From NCBI RefSeq assembly GCF_000280495.2, contig NZ_CP018016.1, positions 3,596,001 through 3,660,000 on the forward strand: a DNA stretch of 64,000 nt, in the 5' to 3' direction. This document shows, in pieces, positions 17,180 to 26,879 of the stretch (its first letter is position 1; the number at the start of each line of letters is the position of its first letter). A program made the translations under genes and the position numbers. Origin of the DNA: Kosakonia radicincitans DSM 16656 (GTDB lineage: Bacteria > Pseudomonadota > Gammaproteobacteria > Enterobacterales > Enterobacteriaceae). The notes under the pieces are model-generated. The model was given only the letters and a program-made list of their open reading frames with translations, was not told where the DNA came from and did no database searches.

Positions 17180-19877
17180 TGGTATTCCTCATTCCTTCGC
17201 TGAATGATGGGCCGCCCTGCTGCTGGCCGCCGAACGTTTCCCGCAGCCCCTGAAGGTTAGCAGCGCGCTCCCCGCGCTGGGTTCCCGGCGTGTATTCTTT
17301 TTCGCTATCCCATGCAGACTTAGCCCGCAGCAAGAGTGATGGATCCGCTTTGGCAAGTTTATCCAGATCGGAAAAACTCACCGTTACAGGGTTGCCGCTG
17401 GCATCGTTCTGCACATTGTTTCCGAGATACAGCACCAGCCCGGTGTCGTCGGCGTTGTTAACCCAATGCGCGTTATTTTTTACTTCGTAGAGTGTTTGCG
17501 ATTTCGCGAATTCATCAGGCGTGTTTTTCCCGAAGTTAAGCGGCTGCAACTGATCGGCTGTCAGTTTTTCTTTGAAGAGGCTGGCGCCGCGGTCAATATA
17601 ATCTGCCTGGTAACCGAGATAGGTCGGTACGCGATAGGTATCGTTCACCGTGTACTGGCTGGTGAACATATCAGCGACAGCCTGTTTGGCCGCATCGCCG
17701 GGACTCATTCCGCGAAGAACATTGATCATCGTGAGGCGTTGCCCCTGCTCATTCAGCGTATTCCAGCTTCCGGCACCGCCCGGCTGCACAAGCATGGTCT
17801 GGCGGAAATCAGCAGACGCATCCGCCCATTCCTGGGCTGTGCTGGTATCGGAGCCTTTGCCATTTTTCGCGATGATGGACTCTTTCAGGCTGGCCGTTGG
17901 TGTGTTTCTCTCCTGCCACAGTGGCACGCTGGCGCGCGGATTACCGGCAGAGAGCGCACCGACGAGCGCGCCATTTTTACTTTGCCCCATTATCTGGCGG
18001 CCAACGATCTCGGAGTAAGGCCCAAAGGCGTTCAGTTGCTGGCGAATGGAATCGACCGTCGTTTCTTTGTTGTTGTTAAAGCTTTCCGCCATGGCATCAG
18101 CCACGGAATCAGGCAGCAATTTTGTGCTGTTGACGCCAAAGCGTGATTTTTCCGACTGAACAGACGCAATAAACGACTGCGCAGACGTGGGATCTGCCGG
18201 ATTCTGCTGCCATGAAGAAAAGGCCTGCTGGACGAGCGGCGAATTTTTGATAAACCACGCGCCCGGATCGCTCTGGCGCTGCTGCTCTGTCTGGTTAAGC
18301 TGCGCAGAGGCTTTCTGGTAAAGCGTCATCTTACGGTCAAAATCTGGATCATTGGCCTGCGGATAGAGCGCCTGCACACTCTGGCGGGCAGAGATCGCCG
18401 GTTGCGTCATGATGGTGTTATAGGTAGGTACCAGCGCTTTCGTCGCTTCGTATTCGTCATACTGGCGGCTGAATTGCTCCAGTTGCTGCGCTGTCGCGCC
18501 CTCCGGCAGGTAGGATAAATATTCCTGCCGTGACACGTCACGCACCGGCATAATACCGTTCTGCATCTGCGCCATATTATTCTGCATCGTATCCTGAAGA
18601 TTCTGCATGCCATAGGCGCGCTGGCGGTTCACTTCGGCGGAAACCTGCCCGATAAACTGACTTTTTTGTTCGGGGCTTGCGTTCTGGTACCAGGGCATTT
18701 TTTGGATCTGAGCAATTTCCGCTTCCGGCGGTAACGACTGCGCGCGGCTGAGAACGCCCATTGTGTAATTGCGCGTCTCGTTAAAAGGGATCCCCGCGAT
18801 AAACTGGTCATTTGAAATTTCACCTTTATTCGGGTCGCCAAGGCGTAACAGCGCCGGATTTTTCCCGGTCTGGTTTGTGCCGTTAATCCAGTCATCAACT
18901 GCGCCCGGCCCGGCGTTATACGCGGCGACCGCCAGCGCCTGATTACCACCATATTTTTTCGTTAAATCCTGATGATAAAGCTGCCCGATACGCATGTTGT
19001 ACCCGGCGTCATTCATGAAGCGCTGCGGATCCCATTCAATTCCGTGTTTCGCTGCCGTCTCCTGTGCGGTCGCAGGCAGCACCTGCGCAATCCCCATGGC
19101 ACCAGCAGGCGATGTGAGCGTCTGCCCGTTGCCGTCAAACTGCCTGCCGCCGGATTCTGACGGGATCATCGCCGAGAAAATTTTGTCGGAGGAAACATTT
19201 CCCGGTGTAAACGTCGCCGGGGAAGTCAGTTGCCGGGTTCGCCAGTCGGCAATGTAGGCCTGCGTGGCGTTCTGCGACATCTGCTGATCCAGTCGCGCCA
19301 CCCGCCCGTTGATTTCGTCAGTTGACCAGCCGTTGGCCTGCCCGAAGGTGTTAATTGCATCAACAGCTTTTGCGCGGCTCAGCGCGTAATTACTGGAATC
19401 GTTCCGGTAATTCTCGGCATCATTTACGGCCATTTGCAGACGCCCGTCGAGCTGCCCACGGCTGTAGTCCTGATACTGCTGGTATTCATGAGCATCAGTT
19501 GAGCTTTGCAGTTGTAGCCGTGTTGCTGCGACCTGTCTTGCCCAGTCATCACGGCGGCCTTCCGGGATACTTTGCCCCAGCGTTCCGGCGGCCTGATCAT
19601 ATTGCTTAAGGGCATCATCAGATGCGCCTATCGCGTTTTGCCCTTCTTTTTGCCGCACCTGATTGAAGAGATTGTATTTGATGGTGTCCAGCTTAAGCGC
19701 ACCATCCTGTAACGCCGTATCAGTCACCTGGCGGTTAATGGATTCCGTTGCCCGCGCGGCAGAATCAGCACCGGCCCCAAGGAGTTGCAGATCGGTAGTG
19801 GTCTCAGGCAGATTGACGGGACCGGCGCCCAGCCCCTGCGTGGTGTTCTGGCGAGTGTAAAAAGGCAAAGTGGCCAT
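17163..19877 (-). CDS. Virion-associated lytic transglycosylase / ejection protein
   Basis: A 904-residue protein with an SLT-type transglycosylase domain at about 230-345: catalytic Glu241 in PSESGG, then AMGIAQVLPATA and AVAAYNAGPGAV. It should cleave peptidoglycan glycan strands while DNA is delivered through the wall. The rest is helical with no recognisable motif. It is first of the three large ejection genes. In T7 the equivalent domain sits at the start of gp16, so domain placement among ejection proteins differs here. Confidence 0.88.
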   Translation of the reverse strand: MATLPFYTRQNTTQGLGAGPVNLPETTTDLQLLGAGADSAARATESINRQVTDTALQDGALKLDTIKYNLFNQVRQKEGQNAIGASDDALKQYDQAAGTLGQSIPEGRRDDWARQVAATRLQLQSSTDAHEYQQYQDYSRGQLDGRLQMAVNDAENYRNDSSNYALSRAKAVDAINTFGQANGWSTDEINGRVARLDQQMSQNATQAYIADWRTRQLTSPATFTPGNVSSDKIFSAMIPSESGGRQFDGNGQTLTSPAGAMGIAQVLPATAQETAAKHGIEWDPQRFMNDAGYNMRIGQLYHQDLTKKYGGNQALAVAAYNAGPGAVDDWINGTNQTGKNPALLRLGDPNKGEISNDQFIAGIPFNETRNYTMGVLSRAQSLPPEAEIAQIQKMPWYQNASPEQKSQFIGQVSAEVNRQRAYGMQNLQDTMQNNMAQMQNGIMPVRDVSRQEYLSYLPEGATAQQLEQFSRQYDEYEATKALVPTYNTIMTQPAISARQSVQALYPQANDPDFDRKMTLYQKASAQLNQTEQQRQSDPGAWFIKNSPLVQQAFSSWQQNPADPTSAQSFIASVQSEKSRFGVNSTKLLPDSVADAMAESFNNNKETTVDSIRQQLNAFGPYSEIVGRQIMGQSKNGALVGALSAGNPRASVPLWQERNTPTASLKESIIAKNGKGSDTSTAQEWADASADFRQTMLVQPGGAGSWNTLNEQGQRLTMINVLRGMSPGDAAKQAVADMFTSQYTVNDTYRVPTYLGYQADYIDRGASLFKEKLTADQLQPLNFGKNTPDEFAKSQTLYEVKNNAHWVNNADDTGLVLYLGNNVQNDASGNPVTVSFSDLDKLAKADPSLLLRAKSAWDSEKEYTPGTQRGERAANLQGLRETFGGQQQGGPSFSEGMRNTNANLR

Positions 19878-20371
19878 TATTTTTTCCCGTACTTAGCAGT
19901 GAGAAATGTCGATCCAACCTGAGTTGCGGCACCAAGATAACCAAGCAAACCGGGCTGAGCAGCTTTCGCCTGTTGCCGCGTGGCGCTGGCCTGATTTTTC
20001 AGTGCATCAGATTGCAGGATCCCGCTGTTAGCCTCTGCATTCGCATCTTCCTGAATATTGAGCGCAGTCTGGCGCCGCAGCAGCGCATTGGTGCCACCAA
20101 ATCCGGTACCGCTGGCCGCAATGCGGGAATCCTGATCCGCCTGGAACTGCGCGCCACGACGGCGGATTAGTGACGATTGCTGACCGGAATTCTGCACCGC
20201 CTGATTGGCCTGATTATCGAGCAATTGCGCATTGGTGTTCAGGTTGGTTGCCTGCTGCCGGGCGCTGCTTAGCGAAGAAAACGCATTCAGTGCAGAGGCT
20301 GATGTTTGCGCAACAGGGACGGCATTTTGTTGAAGGCTGTTGCCCACGGACTGCCAGTTCATAGAATCCAT
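19877..20371 (-). CDS. Small internal virion protein (T7 gp14-like position)
   Basis: A 164-residue, Ala/Gln/Ser/Asn-rich helical protein with a hydrophobic C-terminal segment (PGLLGYLGAATQVGSTFL). Composition and position directly before the transglycosylase ejection protein resemble T7 gp14, which forms a channel in the outer membrane. Assignment rests on context, not on a conserved motif. Confidence 0.55.
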   Translation of the reverse strand: MDSMNWQSVGNSLQQNAVPVAQTSASALNAFSSLSSARQQATNLNTNAQLLDNQANQAVQNSGQQSSLIRRRGAQFQADQDSRIAASGTGFGGTNALLRRQTALNIQEDANAEANSGILQSDALKNQASATRQQAKAAQPGLLGYLGAATQVGSTFLTAKYGKK

Positions 20372-20374
20372 AAA

Positions 20375-20806
20375 TCACCTCGTCAGTGCCCACAGCGAAG
20401 CATCCTCGCCGCGGTGATTAAATTTTTTCAGCCTGCCTTCGCACTGCATGCCAAGCATCGAAAGAAATCGCTCACCCTCAGGGAAAGATGTGCTGGCTTC
20501 AATGCGGTGATAATCCTTCAATGCATTGTGCAGTCCGCGCTTTGTCGCCCTGAAAATCTCGGGCCAGATATTTGGTATTCCTGCGGAGATGATCATCCAT
20601 GCGTGACCAATACCGGCATCAAATACCAACCCGTATTTTTCAGCAGGCACAAAGCCGCCAATAGCAACCGGCTTTCCGTCATGAAGGCAGGTGAATGCCC
20701 CGACCTCTGCAATATTTTCAGCATGCTGCTGTGTCCTGATGCAGCCGATCTGCAACGGCTGCGGCTCAATATCCAGCAGATGCCCAGGCTCAAACAAAAC
20801 GATCAT
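20375..20806 (-). CDS. Phage Gp13-like protein (DUF2833, GNAT-like)
   Basis: A 143-residue protein whose layout (GKPVAIGGFVPAEKYGLVFD, then LKDYHRIEASTSF and FLSMLGMQCEGRLKKF) resembles the T7 gp13/DUF2833 family with an acetyltransferase-like fold, linked to internal virion assembly. Its stop overlaps the next gene. Whether it keeps acetyltransferase activity is unknown. Confidence 0.65.
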   Translation of the reverse strand: MIVLFEPGHLLDIEPQPLQIGCIRTQQHAENIAEVGAFTCLHDGKPVAIGGFVPAEKYGLVFDAGIGHAWMIISAGIPNIWPEIFRATKRGLHNALKDYHRIEASTSFPEGERFLSMLGMQCEGRLKKFNHRGEDASLWALTR

Positions 20807-21087
20807 CAGCCCCCCAGCAGTGTTTTTTGCCCAGAGGAATTAACCGTTGTACCGGATGCCCCGGTAACGTTGCCCTGAGTACCCTGCCGCTGACGGCGGC
20901 GCAGCAAATCATCAGCCTGTGCCTGTGATGTGTCCTGCGTTACTGGCTCGGTTGCCTTTATGGTTGTCCCTTTCTGGTTGGCACTCTGGATAGCAGAGTA
21001 ACCACCCACAGCAGCCGAAAGAACTGCTGCGCCCGCTGTCCATGTTGCCGGATCGGCTTCCAGCGTGAATTTGCGTTTAAAAAGCAT
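20806..21087 (-). CDS. Small phage virion-region protein
   Basis: A 93-residue protein from the ATG at 21087 behind GTGAGGTG. It has a short Ala/Gly-rich hydrophobic stretch (TWTAGAAVLSAAVGGYSAI) and a low-complexity Gln/Thr/Gly tail. Conserved-looking position between tail-tube and ejection genes; function unknown. Confidence 0.65.
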   Translation of the reverse strand: MLFKRKFTLEADPATWTAGAAVLSAAVGGYSAIQSANQKGTTIKATEPVTQDTSQAQADDLLRRRQRQGTQGNVTGASGTTVNSSGQKTLLGG

Positions 21088-21089
21088 GT

Positions 21090-21491
21090 TCACCTCACAA
21101 TACAAAATAATCGGGCGTCACACCCAGGCTGATAATTACGGATGATAGCGTCCTGCTGGTAACTGAGCATTTTTGCGACGCGCGCAGAAAGGTTATCGGT
21201 GCAGACACATTCAACGCGGTGATTTTCCCGCAGGGCAATAGCGGTAAATTGCGCTGCTGCGCGGAAAATGCGGACAGAGAAATCAGCCGCATCAGGATCT
21301 GTTTTTAACCACAGCCGTACGCGACCAGGCGCTATCTGGATTGCGCCACCGGCAGCGAGTGTTTTTTCCCCGCATTCCAGCGCAAACGACGGGAAAGATA
21401 CCAGCGCCGCAATAGTTTCCGGCGGTAGTGGTTCCGGGAATATTTCGTCAAGGTGAAAATCCTCAAGGCGGACAATAACGGCATCAGTCAT
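21090..21491 (-). CDS. Phage protein of unknown function downstream of the tail tube gene
   Basis: A 133-residue protein starting at 21491 inside the end of the previous gene, with GGGGA upstream. No motif recognised. It has a mixed alpha/beta look (IQIAPGRVRLWLKTDP, FRAAAQFTAIAL) that could suit an acyltransferase-like fold, but this is weak. Confidence 0.6.
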   Translation of the reverse strand: MTDAVIVRLEDFHLDEIFPEPLPPETIAALVSFPSFALECGEKTLAAGGAIQIAPGRVRLWLKTDPDAADFSVRIFRAAAQFTAIALRENHRVECVCTDNLSARVAKMLSYQQDAIIRNYQPGCDARLFCIVR

Positions 21492-23721
21492 CTTCAATTT
21501 CCCCTACGGGATCGATGCTGACAAGGGTCATAGGTTGCGGGAGATCCTGTACAATGCGGAGGCATCCGTCTTCGTTGTATCCACCAGGCCACGGCACGGT
21601 CACGACGCCGTTAAACAACGGTGGTGCTTCATCCATGTTGTCGGCATAATCGCGCGCCCGGATCGCATCCAGATTTTGTCCATCCTCATCGCCATACTTC
21701 CCGCCCAGTGTATCGAGAAAACGCAGGCGCGCTTTTGCAAAGCGTTTCTGTCCCCCCTCTAAAGGGAGTGTGATCAACTCTGCGGCGTTGTTGTACCCCA
21801 CGTGCACGACTTTCGAAGCCCAGTCCAGTGAGATTTTCCCGCTGCTGACAGTCCGATTCGGATGTGTGGCTCCGTCTGTCACCACACTGACAGTTTCACC
21901 TTCCAGGTGGCTGAGGCCGGATATTTCTGTCACCGCGTCGCCGTCATAAGTCAACATGCAGTCAGGCACTGTCGCATCCTGCTGGTCCATCTCTGTGCTG
22001 TCGAATTCCTGCGTCATGTACTCGATATAACGCTTCGTGCTGCCGTTGATGGTGCGTTTCACCACCATCCAGACCTCATCACGTCCGCCATTTATATCGG
22101 GAATGCATTTCACACACTCAACTTCACCGCCGACATTGTGCCGGTGCCAGCCGATCACGTTCTGCTCGGTGTTATGGGTAAGTGCCCGCAGTGAACCGTC
22201 AGAAAGGACACACCACAAAATGCGGTTAGGCTCCTGCTGGTATGACATGCTGATAACGCCGGGGGCTGTGATATGCGGTGCGAGAATGGTCGCATCGTTA
22301 GCGCTATAGCTGTCTGACGCAGAATCAAACACAGCACTAAGCACTTTCCGCCCGGCGCGCTGAACGAAAGCGACGTTGTTGCCCATACGTTCAGCCATTA
22401 CCTCATTTGCCCCGAACGAGCTGTTGAGTTCTACTTTGGTGTTACCAGCCCCAAAAGTTGATGTAATGCTCTGCTCGCCATAAGTGAATTCAGCCCCGGC
22501 CGTACCTATGAATATTTTCCCGGAAGACGGGATCATCCATTGCAATGCATCCTGAGTGTCATCAATGCGATCGTTGATCGAATCATCGCTTTCTGCCTCA
22601 AATCCGTTTGTCATCGGGTTGAAGTTTTCAAGATCACCCGCAACGCTTGACCAGATTTTTCGGTTACCAGAGAAAACCAGCCTGCCACGGAAAAAAGCCA
22701 CAAACTGAGGGTAAGTAGCAGCCTCAGACCATTCACCGAATGCCCATGCATAGGTCGGGGATGACATGACAGATGCCGGAAGTTCAAGGAGTATTTTGCC
22801 AACTGCATGTTTTGAGTCTGTTACTGATGTGATGAGGACAGCGCCCCACGTAGCGGCATATCTCCATTTTACTTTTGTTGTTGAGTCGCCAGCGCCGTCG
22901 TAATGCGCGCCAGCCGTCCACGTGGGTTGAACGTTGCCGGTTGTCCCGGCGGTCATAGCTTCATAGAATTTACCGTCAGAAAAGAAGATATAACCCACGG
23001 ACACTGTTTTTCCTGAATACCAGGTATTGGCATCTGAAGAGACACTTTCGATATAAAACAAAGCGCCAACGTGGCCGCTCTCAAAAATATCGGCATTGGC
23101 GGTAATGGTACAAAGTGAACTTGTAGTTGGGGTGCCATCGGGTAAATCTGCACCATCTTCTGACCACGGACGAAACTGATTCGTGGTGACCACGATTGTT
23201 TTATCAGAATTGACGTCCTGGAATGGTCCACCGCTGAAAGTGGCTTCCTCGAAAGTCCAGTTGGTATTAGTGACGCGGGTTAGCTTGTGTACCGGATAAT
23301 TTCCGTTAGTGCAGCATACGTAAATTACGTCGCCGCTTTGTTGCAGGGACAGGCCAAATTTACCGTTATTGGTCAGGTCATCCGCAGTATAGGGCGTTTC
23401 GATTTCCAGAATATTGCTGTCGCCGTCATAAACGACACCATGATCATAAAACAGGCGGATGTAGCCAGGACCAATTTCCATGATAAAGGCTTGCGATGTG
23501 CTGTATTCGAAGCTGGCAAGCCAGACCCGATCTGAGCTGTCTTTCACTTCTGCGACAAAATAAGTCCCGCCCCGCCGCCTGGCTGGTCCCTGCGGCAGCG
23601 GAATAAAATTCATCATGTACTTAACGGCGCTGGCCCACTTATCGAAATCGACCTGCCCGTACATGACAGGCGCCAGCTCCCCCGCGTTAAACGATCGTTT
23701 TGTTGGTTTTATTTTTGCCAT
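21484..23721 (-). CDS. Tail tubular protein B-like tail protein
   Basis: A 745-residue beta-rich protein beginning MAKIKPTKRSFNAGELAPVM, a phrase typical of podovirus tail tubular B/gp12-like proteins and their BPP-1 relatives. It would form the nozzle of the short tail. The start at 23721 is chosen because it directly follows the TGA of the preceding gene (TGATATG). Length fits the family. Confidence 0.8.
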   Translation of the reverse strand: MAKIKPTKRSFNAGELAPVMYGQVDFDKWASAVKYMMNFIPLPQGPARRRGGTYFVAEVKDSSDRVWLASFEYSTSQAFIMEIGPGYIRLFYDHGVVYDGDSNILEIETPYTADDLTNNGKFGLSLQQSGDVIYVCCTNGNYPVHKLTRVTNTNWTFEEATFSGGPFQDVNSDKTIVVTTNQFRPWSEDGADLPDGTPTTSSLCTITANADIFESGHVGALFYIESVSSDANTWYSGKTVSVGYIFFSDGKFYEAMTAGTTGNVQPTWTAGAHYDGAGDSTTKVKWRYAATWGAVLITSVTDSKHAVGKILLELPASVMSSPTYAWAFGEWSEAATYPQFVAFFRGRLVFSGNRKIWSSVAGDLENFNPMTNGFEAESDDSINDRIDDTQDALQWMIPSSGKIFIGTAGAEFTYGEQSITSTFGAGNTKVELNSSFGANEVMAERMGNNVAFVQRAGRKVLSAVFDSASDSYSANDATILAPHITAPGVISMSYQQEPNRILWCVLSDGSLRALTHNTEQNVIGWHRHNVGGEVECVKCIPDINGGRDEVWMVVKRTINGSTKRYIEYMTQEFDSTEMDQQDATVPDCMLTYDGDAVTEISGLSHLEGETVSVVTDGATHPNRTVSSGKISLDWASKVVHVGYNNAAELITLPLEGGQKRFAKARLRFLDTLGGKYGDEDGQNLDAIRARDYADNMDEAPPLFNGVVTVPWPGGYNEDGCLRIVQDLPQPMTLVSIDPVGEIEDD

Positions 23722-23722
23722 A

Positions 23723-24328
23723 TCACAATCTCGCAGCCATCCACGTAGAAGGTGGAAATCTTTCAGAGGGTTTTTCGATAGCATTAGCCCGGACGGCGCC
23801 AGCAATAATCGTCTGGAATTCGTCGCGTAACGAAGTAACCAGCGTGTCTTTTCCCGTCACGGCTTTGCATGACCGGATCGCCAGTTGGCAGGCCAGCGCA
23901 TCAACGAACGTGGAATCGAACTGCGCGGCATCGGTAACCCTGGCACGGTAGCGCAGGCTGAGTGGCGGCGGTAAATTTGTCAGCAGTTCCCGGCCTTCAA
24001 TACGATATTCAGCGATAACAAGTCGGGGATCGTATTCCGTCCAGTTGCCATCGACGTACATATCCCCCACGGAAACGAGCGCCAGCAAATCTACAGGCAA
24101 CTGGTACGTGAATTGGTAATCAATGGTCGGGGTTTTGTTCAGCGGTGTTAACTGGACACTTCGCGCGCAAAAATTCCATGCGTATTCACGCTGAAGCTTT
24201 TCAAGGAGAGGGTTATAAATCAGGTTCATCAGGCGCGAATTTTTATCCTGTGTATTCCTGTCCATGAGATGATCGGAACCCAGGAAAGAAACCAGCGCCA
24301 GATTCATAATATCGGTTTCACCGGTCAT
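23723..24328 (-). CDS. Tail tubular protein A-like adaptor
   Basis: A 201-residue protein with an N-terminal helical region (NLALVSFLGSDHLMD, RLMNLIYNPLLEKLQREYAW) and a C-terminal helical region, as in gp11-type head-to-tail adaptors that join portal and nozzle. The ATG at 24328 follows GAGGT. It is adjacent to its expected partner, the tail tubular B-like protein. Confidence 0.8.
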   Translation of the reverse strand: MTGETDIMNLALVSFLGSDHLMDRNTQDKNSRLMNLIYNPLLEKLQREYAWNFCARSVQLTPLNKTPTIDYQFTYQLPVDLLALVSVGDMYVDGNWTEYDPRLVIAEYRIEGRELLTNLPPPLSLRYRARVTDAAQFDSTFVDALACQLAIRSCKAVTGKDTLVTSLRDEFQTIIAGAVRANAIEKPSERFPPSTWMAARL

Positions 24329-24341
24329 CGTGGTACCTCAT

Positions 24342-24366
24342 AAAAAAGCAGGGGCCGCAGCCCCTG
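24342..24366 (-). terminator. Terminator after the cement protein gene
   Basis: GGGGC and GCCCC pair around CGCA and are followed on the minus strand by GCTTTTTT. It lies between the capsid cement gene and the tail adaptor gene and could give capsid genes a higher transcript level than tail genes. Confidence 0.75.
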
Positions 24367-24385
24367 AAAGCACGTCTCCACCCTG

Positions 24386-25099
24386 TTAAGCGGTAACGGT
24401 GACATTGATTGTCGCCGTGGCCGTACCTTTCGTGATGGTGATAACGGCCGAACCGGCAGCCACGCCAGTAACGGTGACAACACCACCGGAATACGTCGCC
24501 GTCGCGACACCGGTAGCCGAAGAGGAGACTGTCACAGCAGAATCACCCGCCAGCTCAAGCGCGACAGTCACATCGTCGCCAACCGCCACAGAAACGGAAG
24601 TGGAATCAAAGCCGATGCTGTCTTCCACAGAATCACTGAGATTCAGCTCGGCAAACTCCACATTATTGGCGTACGCGCGCCACGTCTGGGCGTCTTTGGT
24701 GATAAAGGCGTCCAGATTGCCAGCAGTAAACGGACCGGTTGCGACCGTGTAATACAGGCTCAGATAGCGCTTGTACTCCGCAGACGGCAGCGCCACAACT
24801 GCGGCAGGTTTGCCAGCAACAAGCGTACTCAGCGCTCTGGCTGTCGTCGTAAAAATAACGGTCGGTGTATCGGACAGATCTTCGTTGGCGTAAGAACGCA
24901 GCTCGATAGTCAGTGTCGCGGCTCCGGCAGCGGTAAATGTCACACCGGGAATAACGACGAGAAAAGTTGGCTCGCCTGCGCCAGCGTCGATCACGGTGTT
25001 GTAATCGAATGCCGGGTTAAAATCGATGATGTTCGTACTGGCCGCAGAGGCAGTGATCGCCTGCGCGTCAGAAAATTCAAGCTGGGCATCTACAAACAT
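24386..25099 (-). CDS. Capsid cement/decoration protein with C-terminal Ig-like domain
   Basis: A 237-residue protein. The first 150 residues (FVDAQLEFSDAQAITASAAS to RAYANNVEFAEL) resemble the Bbp16/epsilon15 gp10 family of capsid cement proteins. The last 75 residues are a bacterial Ig-like (Big_2) domain with VSVAVGDDVTV, GVATATYSGGVVTVTGVAAG and SAVITITKG. It follows the major capsid gene and starts behind AGGAGA. The Ig domain would project from the head surface. Length is greater than the Ig-less relatives I know. Confidence 0.8.
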   Translation of the reverse strand: MFVDAQLEFSDAQAITASAASTNIIDFNPAFDYNTVIDAGAGEPTFLVVIPGVTFTAAGAATLTIELRSYANEDLSDTPTVIFTTTARALSTLVAGKPAAVVALPSAEYKRYLSLYYTVATGPFTAGNLDAFITKDAQTWRAYANNVEFAELNLSDSVEDSIGFDSTSVSVAVGDDVTVALELAGDSAVTVSSSATGVATATYSGGVVTVTGVAAGSAVITITKGTATATINVTVTA

Positions 25100-25138
25100 G
25101 GGTTATCTCCTGAAAAAGTGAACGGGAAAGACGCCCCG

Positions 25139-26134
25139 TTAAGAGGCGACTACCTGAGCTTCCCCGATTTTCAACTGGTCAACGCGGCGGACCGGAACTT
25201 CACCGAAGAACATAACGCGACGACCGCCAGCCATTTCCATGGTCAAAGTGGAGTTTTTCACCACATCCACCAGTTGCAGACGAAGCATTGCGCGCAGCGT
25301 ACGGTTCATGTAATACGCCGGGCTGACACCAACCAGCGACTGAATGCGCTCTTCCGCAATAGCCATCAGCTTGATGAGGTTTGCGCCTGCGTTGGCATTC
25401 GTACGCAGGGCCGTAACGTCAATGTTTGCGATACGCACCACATAACGCCAGTCATGCAACGCCAGGCCTAAATCCCAGGAATACAAATCCATGTATGCGC
25501 GGAAACGGTTCCCCTCATCATCAAAGGCATCACCTTCGCCCAGATCACGATGAGTCAGACCCGCTTTGGAGCCTTTCGGGAATACGCCGTAAACCTTTTC
25601 CGGTGCCCAGCCGACGAGCCAGATTGATGTCAGGTTGTCCCCGGTACCGCCAGCATCAATGATGTTGTCGGCATTAGGTGCGGACAGGTCGCTAAAGCGC
25701 GGCGCCAGCCCCAGAAACGCTTCCGGCTGACCCACCAGCGAGCCATTGAGCAACTGGAACTGTGCTTTCTGGTTCATGGATTCCATGAACGGCTTAGACT
25801 GGTTAAGGCGGAAACCAGCGGTGTTACCGTTAAGATTTGCCACGCGCACATCGACCTGCGAACGGGCTTCAAGCAGACCGCAGGTTTCATCAACCTGAGC
25901 CGTAGTTGCTTTACTTTCCGGAATACCTTTGTTCAGCTTGCGCCAGTACACAGCAGGTAAACCAGTACGGGTTGTAATGCGCGTCCCGGTCGGCAAATTG
26001 CCCTCATAAAACGGGCAGTCCCACAGCATTTCATTGTCCTGATCAAGCAGCTCGGCCACATTCGCAGAGCTACCATCAGGATCGAGAAGTTTCGCTGCGT
26101 CCCAGAGAGTCGGTAAGCCGGTAAGTGTTGGCAT
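25139..26134 (-). CDS. Major capsid protein (epsilon15 gp7-like)
   Basis: A 331-residue protein, the usual size for the epsilon15/BPP-1-type HK97-fold coat protein. It lies after the scaffold gene and before the cement gene and starts behind AAGGAG. Segments such as LPAVYWRKLNKGIPESKAT and FFGEVPVRRVDQL at the C-terminus fit this family. No N-terminal delta domain is apparent. Confidence 0.85.
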   Translation of the reverse strand: MPTLTGLPTLWDAAKLLDPDGSSANVAELLDQDNEMLWDCPFYEGNLPTGTRITTRTGLPAVYWRKLNKGIPESKATTAQVDETCGLLEARSQVDVRVANLNGNTAGFRLNQSKPFMESMNQKAQFQLLNGSLVGQPEAFLGLAPRFSDLSAPNADNIIDAGGTGDNLTSIWLVGWAPEKVYGVFPKGSKAGLTHRDLGEGDAFDDEGNRFRAYMDLYSWDLGLALHDWRYVVRIANIDVTALRTNANAGANLIKLMAIAEERIQSLVGVSPAYYMNRTLRAMLRLQLVDVVKNSTLTMEMAGGRRVMFFGEVPVRRVDQLKIGEAQVVAS

Positions 26135-26144
26135 TTAAAACTCC

Positions 26145-26879
26145 TTATTGCATGTTCGGCCACATGCGGTGAGCAATGTCTTTTTCTGCTGCATTGCCCT
26201 GCGATGAGGTCGTAACGGTTTTGTCTTCACCCAGCGCTTTACCGATCGCCAGGACTGCGTTAACAAGGTCTGGATCATTAAGTAATCCGGCGCTATCGAA
26301 TTTCGCTACCACCGCGTCAGGGAAAAAACGCTGAACTGCGTTCTGTAGGATCGCGGTATTTGCATCCGCATCTTTTCCCCACGACTTAATAACCGCTTCC
26401 CGGTTAGCGGCATTCTGATTAGCGAGATTTTCCTGGGCAATTTTTTGTTGCCCGGCTGCGTATTCGTTGAATTTAGTGATTACCGTTTCGGCCTGTTTTT
26501 TATTAAGTCCGCTTTCATGCATCCAGCCCAGAGCGGTATTTAAAAATTTCCCGTCGCTGCCTTCCGGCGGCTTAATTCCGTAATCTTCAATTTTTTCCGG
26601 TCGGCCGAGTTTCGCGTAAAGATCCTGCCAGCCTTTTGCATCACCTTCGTCAGGCAGTTTTTCGAGGAACGCAGCCTGGCCCTGCTGGTTGGCGGCTTGC
26701 TGCTGCTGGCCCTGCCCGTCCTGTTGCTGCTGAGCGCCCGGATTTAAAAGGTTCTGCTGCTGGGCAGTATCATTGCCCTGCTGCTGGGCGGTGGTATCAG
26801 CAGCACCGCCGCCGCCCTCCCCACCTTCAACAGTTGCATTCATCAGACGGCGCAGGATTAAGCGTTCAAACAGATTCAT
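26145..26879 (-). CDS. Capsid scaffolding protein
   Basis: A 244-residue, Gln/Ala/Glu-rich helical protein with a low-complexity Gln stretch at about 30-70 (TAQQQGNDTAQQQ) and a helical C-terminal half. It sits between portal and major capsid genes, the standard place for a scaffold. Scaffolds direct procapsid assembly and leave before DNA packaging. Confidence 0.75.
   Translation of the reverse strand: MNLFERLILRRLMNATVEGGEGGGGAADTTAQQQGNDTAQQQNLLNPGAQQQQDGQGQQQQAANQQGQAAFLEKLPDEGDAKGWQDLYAKLGRPEKIEDYGIKPPEGSDGKFLNTALGWMHESGLNKKQAETVITKFNEYAAGQQKIAQENLANQNAANREAVIKSWGKDADANTAILQNAVQRFFPDAVVAKFDSAGLLNDPDLVNAVLAIGKALGEDKTVTTSSQGNAAEKDIAHRMWPNMQ

Noticed and set aside
15084..19860. Many plus-strand frames of 60-226 codons opposite the ejection-protein genes
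   Set aside because: They mirror long, codon-biased minus-strand genes, lack ribosome binding sites and have shadow-type compositions.
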